Source: Pseudomonadota bacterium
GTDB taxonomy: Bacteria; Desulfobacterota; Syntrophia; Syntrophales; UBA5619
Direction of reading: 5' to 3'
NCBI GenBank assembly: GCA_018819165.1
Contig: JAHJQP010000193.1
Span: 1 to 7,442, forward strand
DNA length: 7,442 nt
Part shown: positions 1 to 4,577 of the stretch, piece after piece
How the letters are laid out: each line of letters begins with the position of its first letter
How positions within the stretch are numbered: position 1 is the stretch's first letter
Notes under the pieces: generated by a model
What the model was told of the DNA's origin: nothing
Seen by the model: the letters and a program-made list of their open reading frames with translations, nothing else
Database searches by the model: none
Made by a program: the position numbers and the translations under genes

Positions 1-2
1 AA

Positions 3-128
3 ATGATCCTGATTAAACAATACGCAAAAGACAAATGGGAACAATTCTGGAAAGAGAAACTGGGCATCAAAGGTTATTTCAACATTCAGATCCAAACCGT
101 CGAAATCAACCTTTGCCCCACCTTTTGA
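3..128 (+). CDS. Possible 3' end of an unidentified gene entering from the left
   Basis: An open frame runs from the window edge to a TGA at 126-128 and would encode 41 residues if read from the ATG at 3. The frame is open to the first base, so that ATG may be internal. The peptide is rich in Lys, Trp and Phe (motifs KDKWEQFWKEKLG and VEINLCPTF), and the region is AT-rich compared with the rest of the window. I do not recognise the family. It may be the C-terminus of a real upstream gene or chance; no ribosome site can be judged because the upstream sequence is missing. Confidence 0.25.
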   Translation: MILIKQYAKDKWEQFWKEKLGIKGYFNIQIQTVEINLCPTF

Positions 129-131
129 ACG

Positions 132-299
132 TTACCAATATTTTACTGGCTCATGGGCTTTTCTTCCATGAACCTTCTCATACGCCTGACAGAAGGGACA
201 TATACTGATTTCAACCGTTTTGACAAACCTGAAGGCCACCCCCTGCTGCTTTCTTCTGGCATAGCGGCAGATCGGGCAGCTTTCGCAGATCTTCGCCAT
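132..299 (-). CDS. Small Cys-rich (putative zinc-binding) hypothetical protein
   Basis: This 55-residue frame begins MAKICESCPICRYARRKQQG and ends KAHEPVKYW. Five cysteines sit in two clusters: C5-x2-C8-x2-C11 near the start, and C34-x2-C37 (CPFC). A basic stretch (RYARRKQQG) lies between them. The spacing suggests a metal-binding knuckle or small zinc ribbon, but I cannot name the family. The preceding frame stays open upstream, and an ATG at 335 would add 12 residues (MEALPITDRDRS). Neither start has a strong ribosome site, only a weak AGAG. I prefer 299 because the first Cys cluster follows it directly. The frame continues open further upstream antisense to the metallopeptidase gene, which I take as coincidence. 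Function unknown; cytosolic, with no signal or membrane segment. Confidence 0.5.
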   Translation of the reverse strand: MAKICESCPICRYARRKQQGVAFRFVKTVEISICPFCQAYEKVHGRKAHEPVKYW

Positions 300-508
300 G
301 CTTCGGTCTCTATCTGTTATCGGAAGTGCTTCCATAAATGCTCTATCAATCGAATCTTGCCGCTTATGAAAAATATTTGTACGGAAAAACTCACGATACG
401 TCAAAGAAAAGCTTTTAAAATGACACCGTTCCTGAATCTCGCCGATAACCTTGGCGGCGCTTATGAATTTAACCTCCGTGTCGTTGCCGATGGCGTCATT
501 TAAACTAT

Positions 509-514
509 AAGGGG
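509..514 (+). promoter_or_regulatory. Ribosome binding site fixing the short metallopeptidase start
   Basis: AAGGGG lies 4 bases before the ATG at 519. An in-frame TAA at 501-503 blocks any earlier start, so this site and ATG define the N-terminus of the metallopeptidase. Confidence 0.5.
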
Positions 515-518
515 TTCC

Positions 519-752
519 ATGACGGTGCGTCCGATGAAGACCAAGTGGGCGTCCTGTTCCACCTCTGGTCGCCTGACGTTTGACGAGGCGCTGATCGGGA
601 TGCCTCACCGTCTCCAGGATTACGTGATCGTCCACGAACTCCTCCATTTCCGGGTCCCCAACCACGGAAAACTCTGGAAGAGCCTCATGCGCGCGCACTT
701 GGGGGAGCATGAGCTGATAGAAACGGAGCTGAAACGGTTGGGCAAGACATAA
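519..752 (+). CDS. Short YgjP/DUF45-type (M48-like) zinc metallopeptidase, N-terminally short
   Basis: The 77-residue product carries the signature of the YgjP-like metallohydrolase family (DUF45, SprT/M48-like). It has VRPMKTKWASCS near the start, GRLTFDEAL, then the zinc site VIVHELLHF with H39-E40-x2-H43 and the third ligand H49 in VPNHGKLW. From memory, members of the short subgroup usually have about 20-35 more residues before the VRPM motif; here an in-frame stop at 501-503 excludes them. The ATG at 519 has a fair ribosome site, so the protein may be made in minimal form, or this may be a 5'-truncated remnant. All three presumed metal ligands and the catalytic Glu are intact. Such genes are often found alone or next to type I restriction loci, but no restriction gene is visible here. 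It faces the vapC gene tail to tail. Natural substrate unknown; predicted soluble and cytosolic. Confidence 0.7.
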   Translation: MTVRPMKTKWASCSTSGRLTFDEALIGMPHRLQDYVIVHELLHFRVPNHGKLWKSLMRAHLGEHELIETELKRLGKT

Positions 753-825
753 ACCGGACTGGAACATAATCGAGGATAGATCCTTTCCGACGCCATGGAC
801 AATCATATCGCCGGAACCGGAGCAA

Positions 826-1236
826 TCACGCCTTTACATCGATCCACTGAATGGAAACCTTTTCTTCCATTTGCCTGAATTCCGGATCTCCCGTCACGAG
901 GATTGCTTTGAGTTTCAGGGACAGGGCGGCGGCAAAGCAGTCCGCATAGGCGATCCGGTAGGCACCTTTCAGTTTTGCCGCTTCACGGGTCAATGCCTGA
1001 TCGGCATCGACCAGTCCGATGGGATACTTCGCGAACTGGAGGAGGACCTTTTCTGCCTCCTCTCTTCCCTGTTCCCGCATCGTCGAATAGTACATCTCCC
1101 CCCAGTTGACGACGGACATGTATCCTTTCGCCTTGTTGGCGAGAAACTCCCGGAGTAGAGCAGCGACGGCATCTGCGCCTGCCTCATCTTCAAAAAAGGC
1201 GATCATGGCGTGGCTGTCCAGGACGTACTTCTTCAC
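826..1236 (-). CDS. vapC: VapC-type PIN-domain ribonuclease toxin
   Basis: The 136-residue PIN-domain protein is of normal length for VapC. Acidic residues expected to bind Mg2+ are visible in order: D7 in VLDSHA, E47 in NWGEMYY, D99 in YADCFAAAL and D117 in TGDPEF. It ends with the usual short strand (IQWIDVKA). VapC toxins are endoribonucleases that cut specific tRNAs or rRNA and are held inactive by their VapB partner. The start is GTG (bases 1236-1234), overlapping the vapB stop by 4 bases (GTGA), which implies translational coupling after the antitoxin. No residue looks missing, so the toxin should be active. Its target RNA cannot be read from sequence. It converges on the metallopeptidase gene, with a 73-base gap and no clear terminator between them. 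Confidence 0.92.
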   Translation of the reverse strand: MKKYVLDSHAMIAFFEDEAGADAVAALLREFLANKAKGYMSVVNWGEMYYSTMREQGREEAEKVLLQFAKYPIGLVDADQALTREAAKLKGAYRIAYADCFAAALSLKLKAILVTGDPEFRQMEEKVSIQWIDVKA

Positions 1237-1463
1237 CGCGCGGCCTCCGTTTTCCGGTCTTCGACCAGCGCCTTCAGGACGCGTCCCCCGGATTTCAGCA
1301 TTCCCCGCCCCTCCCCTACGATATCCGTCTGCACCGGCTCGACGAGGATGCGGTTCCCCTCCTGAAAAATCCTAAGCGGGGTCCCCTTGACAATTGCCAG
1401 TTTCTTCCGGATCGGCGCCGGAATGAGGATTTGCCCTTTCACAGTGGCTTTGACGACGGTCAT
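1233..1463 (-). CDS. vapB: VapB-type antitoxin with AbrB/SpoVT N-terminal domain
   Basis: The 76-residue protein opens with a swapped-hairpin AbrB/MazE-like DNA-binding domain (about residues 3-47: VVKATVKGQILIPAPIRKKL, then PLRIFQEGNRILVEPV). The Gln-Ile-Leu-Ile-Pro core and the following IRKKL helix are typical. The C-terminal part (about 48-76) is Gly-rich then charged, as expected for the tail that wraps around the PIN toxin. The ATG at 1463 has a near-ideal ribosome site, GGAGGTGAT (1475-1467 on the minus strand), so antitoxin should be made in excess of the GTG-started toxin. VapB with VapC normally represses its own promoter; an inverted repeat over the promoter upstream of this gene fits that. 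The pair is transcribed divergently from the tetR gene. Confidence 0.9.
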   Translation of the reverse strand: MTVVKATVKGQILIPAPIRKKLAIVKGTPLRIFQEGNRILVEPVQTDIVGEGRGMLKSGGRVLKALVEDRKTEAAR

Positions 1464-1475
1464 CGGATCACCTCC

Positions 1476-1505
1476 GTAATACCTATTTGCGAATAAATGT
1501 ATTAC
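1476..1505. promoter_or_regulatory. Inverted repeat over the vapBC -10 region, candidate VapBC operator
   Basis: GTAATAC at 1476-1482 and GTATTAC at 1499-1505 are perfect inverted copies, 16 bases apart. Nested within are ATTT (1485-1488) and AAAT (1495-1498), also inverted. The element overlaps the -10 hexamer and the probable start point and ends next to the ribosome site. This is where an AbrB-type VapB repressor would be expected to bind for autoregulation. Confidence 0.5.
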
Positions 1506-1524
1506 CTTTTTTATCGCAAGTCAA
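1496..1524 (-). promoter_or_regulatory. Predicted sigma70 promoter of vapBC
   Basis: On the minus strand, TTGACT (1524-1519) is followed after exactly 17 bases by TACATT (1501-1496). These are good -35 and fair -10 matches. Transcription would start near 1489, leaving a short leader that contains the strong vapB ribosome site. Confidence 0.6.
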
Positions 1525-1549
1525 GAAATGTTCAGGGTCACAATTCCCC

Positions 1550-1578
1550 TTGACAGTCCTCCCCTTTTTTCTTAGACT
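1550..1578 (+). promoter_or_regulatory. Predicted sigma70 promoter of the tetR gene and possibly the operon
   Basis: A perfect -35 TTGACA (1550-1555) and a -10 TAGACT (1573-1578) are separated by 17 bases. The start point would fall near 1585, giving a ~30-base leader before the ATG at 1616. The palindrome TGATTgAATCA at 1588-1598 lies just downstream of that start and could be a half or whole repressor site. It is shorter than most TetR-family operators, so this is weak. Confidence 0.6.
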
Positions 1579-1615
1579 TCCATCAAATGATTGAATCACC
1601 GACTGGAGGGAATCC

Positions 1616-2248
1616 ATGACCACCCCCCTCGAAAAGGCCCGCCAGGACCCCGAATCGATGAAGGCCCGCATCCTGGATGTCGCGCGCCGCATCTTTGGCG
1701 AGTACGGTTTCCACGGCACGACGACCCGGATGATCGCCCAGGAGGTTGGAATCGACATCTCGACGCTCCACTACCACTGGGGGGGGAAGAAGGACCTCTA
1801 CGAGTCCGTGGTCGTCGACATCAACAAGGATCTCCGGCAGAAGCTCAGCGAGGTGGAGAAAGTGATCCACGGCCTCCCGCTCAGCGAGCGCCTCGCCATC
1901 TCCATCGACCTGACGACCGACTACCTATTCGACCACCCCGAGGTCTCCAACCTGATTCTCTACCGCTATTTCGGCAAGACCCGCTGCGAGGGGAACTTCG
2001 ACGCCATCGTCCCCGAGTTCACCGCCGATATCGCCCGCTCCATGGGGCTCGCCCGGGACAAGAAGAACGTCCCGCCCGAAACCACGATGAAGGTCCTCGC
2101 GGTGATGAACTCCATCCATAACTTTATTTCCGGCGAAAGCTTTTTTCGCCCCATGCTGAAGGTGGACCGGGAGCGGTACATCGCCCTGGTGAAAGAGACC
2201 CTGAAGTTCATTCATATCCCGGCCTTCACGCAGAACGAAGCGACATAA
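1616..2248 (+). CDS. TetR/AcrR-family transcriptional regulator
   Basis: The 210-residue protein is of typical TetR-family length. An N-terminal DNA-binding domain covers about residues 16-63: helix KARILDVARRIFGEYGFHGT, then the helix-turn-helix TTTRMIAQEVGIDISTLHYHW followed by GGKKDLYESV. The remainder (about 65-210) is helical and variable, with a ligand pocket that cannot be assigned by eye. The ATG at 1616 is preceded by GGAGGG at 1605-1610, spacing 5. It lies upstream of and co-directional with two acyl-CoA-type multifunctional enzyme genes, 65 bases from the first. I infer that it represses this locus and itself and is released by a CoA thioester or related substrate, by analogy with FadR/PaaR-like TetR regulators. 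It could instead mainly control only its own divergent region. Confidence 0.9.
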   Translation: MTTPLEKARQDPESMKARILDVARRIFGEYGFHGTTTRMIAQEVGIDISTLHYHWGGKKDLYESVVVDINKDLRQKLSEVEKVIHGLPLSERLAISIDLTTDYLFDHPEVSNLILYRYFGKTRCEGNFDAIVPEFTADIARSMGLARDKKNVPPETTMKVLAVMNSIHNFISGESFFRPMLKVDRERYIALVKETLKFIHIPAFTQNEAT

Positions 2249-2252
2249 CGCC

Positions 2253-2276
2253 GGCGTCCGTCCGCAAAAGGACGCC
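2253..2276 (+). promoter_or_regulatory. Stem-loop between tetR and the first multifunctional gene
   Basis: GGCGTCC (2253-2259) and GGACGCC (2270-2276) form a perfect 7-bp stem with a 10-base loop, directly after the tetR stop. No U-tract follows, so it is not a convincing intrinsic terminator. It might partly separate regulator and enzyme expression (RNA stability or pausing) or be chance in GC-rich DNA. Confidence 0.35.
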
Positions 2277-2313
2277 CGCAGCATATTCACAATTTCCATT
2301 AAGGAGGGAACAG

Positions 2314-4443
2314 ATGGCACTCAATATGGATGCAATCGGCAGGAAGATCGGCCCCCTGAAGAAGGACTACGACTGGAAGGATGTGATCCTCTACGCGATC
2401 GGCGTGGGGGCCGGCTCTGATGAACTGGACTACACCTACGAGAAGAACCTCAAGGTGATCCCCAGCTTCTCCATCGCGGCGATTTACGACTTCCTGGGCC
2501 AGGTCGGCGTCGCCTCCAACATCAACCTTGCGGGGCTCCTCCACGGAGAGCAGGAGCTGATCTTCCACAACCCGATTCCCACCTCGGGGACGCTGACCAC
2601 GGAGGGGAAGATCACCCACTACTACGACAAAGGGAAGAAGGGGGCCCTGGTCATAGCCGAGGGCGAGACCTCCCATTCCAACGGGAAGATGCTCTTCACG
2701 AACATCATCACCCTCTTCGGCCGCCTCGACGGCGGTTTCGGGGGCGAGGACGCCCCCCCGAGGCCCGTCGCTTTCCCGGAGCGGGCGCCCGACTTCTCCG
2801 TGGACGCCGCCCCCTCCCCCGACCAGCCGCTGCTCTACCGCCTCTCCGGGGACATCTTCCAGCTCCACGTCGACCCCGAATTCGCGCGGATGGCCGGCTT
2901 TGAAAAACCGATTATGCACGGCCTGTGCACCCACGGATTCGCCTGCCGCGCCCTCATGGCGAGCCTCGCGCCTGGAAAGCCGGAGCTGGTCCGGCGGCTC
3001 GGCTGCCGCTTCTCCCGGCCCCTCTACCCCGGCGACCCGATCCGGACGCTGATCTGGAAGATCGCGGCGGGGAAGGCCGTCTGGCGGATGATCAACACCC
3101 GGACCGGCGAGACAGTCATCGACAACGGCCTCTTCGAATACGGCGAGATCCCGAAGGACGAGATCCGGTTCGACGGAAGGGTGGCCGTTATCACCGGCGC
3201 GGGCGGCGGCCTCGGCCGGGTCTATGCCCTCGAGTTCGCCAAGCGCGGCGCGAAAGTCGTCGTGAACGACCTCGGCGGCGCCCGGGACGGTACGGGCGAG
3301 GGGTCGACGACGCCGGCCCAGAAGGTCGTGGAGGAGATCAAGGCCGCAGGCGGAGAGGCCGTTTCCAACTACGACAACGTGGCCACCTCCGAGGGGGGCG
3401 AAAAGATCGTGAAAGCCGCCCTCGACGCCTTCGGGACGGTGGACATCCTGGTCAACAACGCCGGGATCCTCCGGGACAAGAGTCTCCTCAAGATGGAGCC
3501 GGAGACCTGGCAGGCGGTTCTCGACGTCCACCTGAACGGCGCCTACCACGTGACGCGGCCGGCCTTCGCCGTCATGAAGGAGAAGGGCTACGGCCGGATC
3601 ATCATGACAACCTCCGCCGCCGGCCTCTACGGAAACTTCGGCCAGACGAACTACAGCTCGGCAAAGATGGGCTTCGTCGGCCTCATGAACACCCTGAAAC
3701 TCGAAGGGGCGAAGTACGACATCAAGGTCAACACCATCGCCCCGATCGCCGCCTCGCGGCTCATGGCCGATATCATCCCCCCCGACCTTCTCGAGAAGAT
3801 GAAGCCGGAGTTCGTCGCGCCGCTGGTCCTTTTCCTCTGTTCGGAGAAATGCCCGGTCACCGGCCGGATCTACAACGCCGGCGTCGGGTACTACGGCCGG
3901 GCCGCCGTAATGACGAGCCCCGGCACGGTCATCGGCGACGGGAAAAAGGTTCCCACTCTCGAGGAGGTAGGGGCGGCCTGGGAGAAGATCCAGAGCCTCA
4001 AGGGGGCCAGGGAGTACGGGCAGTTGAACGACCTCATGGGCGACATGCTCGCCGCCTTCACGCCGCAGCCGGAGAAGGCAGCCACAGCGGCCGCGGTCGC
4101 TCCAGCCGGCGGCGGCGCAGGACTCACCTCGGTTGCAGGCGTCTTCGAAAAGATGCCCCAGGCCTTCCGGGCGGATAAGGCGGCCGGCGTTAATGTCGTT
4201 TTCCAGTACACCATCTCTGGCGAAGGCGGCGGGGATTGGTTCGCCGAGATCAGGGACGGCGCCTGCAAGGTGGAAACGGGGAAGCACGGAAGCCCCACCT
4301 GCACGCTCGCGATCGCCGCCGCCGATTTCCTCGATCTGATGAACGGAAAGCTCCCGGCGATGCAGGCCTACACCTCGGGGAAGCTCAAGATCGGGGGTGA
4401 CATCATGAAATCCCAGCTGATCGAGAAGCTCTTCAAAATGTAA
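2314..4443 (+). CDS. Trifunctional hydratase-2 / (3R)-hydroxyacyl-CoA dehydrogenase / SCP2 protein (HSD17B4/MFE-2-like, permuted order)
   Basis: The 709-residue fusion has three modules. Residues ~1-280 are a MaoC-like, double-hotdog hydratase 2. They show YAIGVGAG, the second-half motif YRLSGD-x4-LHVDP with D180 and H185 matching the catalytic Asp/His of MFE-2, E43 as likely third residue, and PIMHGLCTHG. Residues ~284-585 are a short-chain dehydrogenase with TGAGGGLG (294-301), D319 after strand 2 suggesting NAD+, NNAG (381-384), and the tetrad N408-S434-Y447-K451. Residues ~605-709 are an SCP2 lipid-binding domain. Expected reactions are (2E)-enoyl-CoA to (3R)-hydroxyacyl-CoA to 3-ketoacyl-CoA. 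Eukaryotic MFE-2 has the order dehydrogenase, hydratase, SCP2; here hydratase comes first. The start has AAGGAGGGA 6-7 bases before the ATG. All catalytic residues appear intact. Cytosolic; the native substrate (branched, steroid-like, aromatic or simple fatty acyl) cannot be read from sequence. Confidence 0.93.
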   Translation: MALNMDAIGRKIGPLKKDYDWKDVILYAIGVGAGSDELDYTYEKNLKVIPSFSIAAIYDFLGQVGVASNINLAGLLHGEQELIFHNPIPTSGTLTTEGKITHYYDKGKKGALVIAEGETSHSNGKMLFTNIITLFGRLDGGFGGEDAPPRPVAFPERAPDFSVDAAPSPDQPLLYRLSGDIFQLHVDPEFARMAGFEKPIMHGLCTHGFACRALMASLAPGKPELVRRLGCRFSRPLYPGDPIRTLIWKIAAGKAVWRMINTRTGETVIDNGLFEYGEIPKDEIRFDGRVAVITGAGGGLGRVYALEFAKRGAKVVVNDLGGARDGTGEGSTTPAQKVVEEIKAAGGEAVSNYDNVATSEGGEKIVKAALDAFGTVDILVNNAGILRDKSLLKMEPETWQAVLDVHLNGAYHVTRPAFAVMKEKGYGRIIMTTSAAGLYGNFGQTNYSSAKMGFVGLMNTLKLEGAKYDIKVNTIAPIAASRLMADIIPPDLLEKMKPEFVAPLVLFLCSEKCPVTGRIYNAGVGYYGRAAVMTSPGTVIGDGKKVPTLEEVGAAWEKIQSLKGAREYGQLNDLMGDMLAAFTPQPEKAATAAAVAPAGGGAGLTSVAGVFEKMPQAFRADKAAGVNVVFQYTISGEGGGDWFAEIRDGACKVETGKHGSPTCTLAIAAADFLDLMNGKLPAMQAYTSGKLKIGGDIMKSQLIEKLFKM
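3166..4028 (+). repeat. Repeat copy 1: dehydrogenase module of the first multifunctional gene
   Basis: This coding stretch aligns without gaps to the dehydrogenase module of the next gene at a constant offset of 2885 bases. By hand count, about 211 of 285 residues (74%) are identical, and about 82% over the first 200. The best-preserved segment is 3602-3672, where I count only three differences, all silent. The SCP2 parts that follow (from ~4132) are also homologous, after a linker differing by 24 bases. Confidence 0.85.
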
Positions 4444-4470
4444 TGCAGGATGACGCCGCACCCGGATCCA

Positions 4471-4551
4471 CGGCGGTCATTGAATTCATAACCGCCGGGG
4501 CGGCCCGGAGCCGCCCCGTGACGCGGCGCAGGAAGGCCCAGGACGCTGCGC
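4471..4551 (+). promoter_or_regulatory. Cluster of three GC-rich hairpins between the two large genes
   Basis: Stem A: CGGCGGT (4471-4477) with ACCGCCG (4491-4497). Stem B: CGGGGCGGC (4496-4504) with GCCGCCCCG (4510-4518), a perfect 9-bp stem with a 5-base loop. Stem C: GCGCAG (4526-4531) with CTGCGC (4546-4551). A and B share bases 4496-4497, so both cannot form fully at once. No U-run follows any of them, so a classical terminator is unlikely. The cluster may be an RNA processing or stability element setting the ratio of the two proteins, or a Rho- or ribosome-dependent control site. The 134-base gap holds no other visible gene, and the ribosome site of the next gene (GAGGAGGG, 4562-4569) follows. 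Confidence 0.45.
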
Positions 4552-4577
4552 AATAAGAAAAGAGGAGGGACCAAGAT

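Noticed and set aside
95..235. Similarity between the plus-strand peptide TVEINLCPTF (near 98-125) and the minus-strand peptide TVEISICPFC
   Set aside because: It is only about ten residues, with modest DNA identity and no extension either side. It is suggestive of an inverted duplicate but too short to claim.
153..503. A plus-strand open frame of 116 codons before the metallopeptidase
   Set aside because: It is antisense to the Cys-cluster frame, matches no family, and does not resemble the missing N-terminal part of the metallopeptidase, although it is in the same frame and ends at the stop 15 bases before that gene's ATG.
300..806. N-terminal extension of the minus-strand Cys-cluster frame, giving 224 residues in total
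   Set aside because: The first ~95 residues are antisense to the well-supported metallopeptidase gene. Only the C-terminal part has protein-like motifs.
2253..2276. Stem-loop after tetR as an intrinsic terminator
   Set aside because: No U-tract follows, and the next gene's ribosome site is only about 25 bases on. Read-through seems more likely than termination.
2299..4461. A minus-strand open frame of about 720 codons opposite the first multifunctional gene
   Set aside because: It is an antisense shadow in GC-rich DNA. Its translation is His/Asp/Gly/Arg-rich with no domain pattern, while the plus strand has three complete, recognisable domains with catalytic residues.
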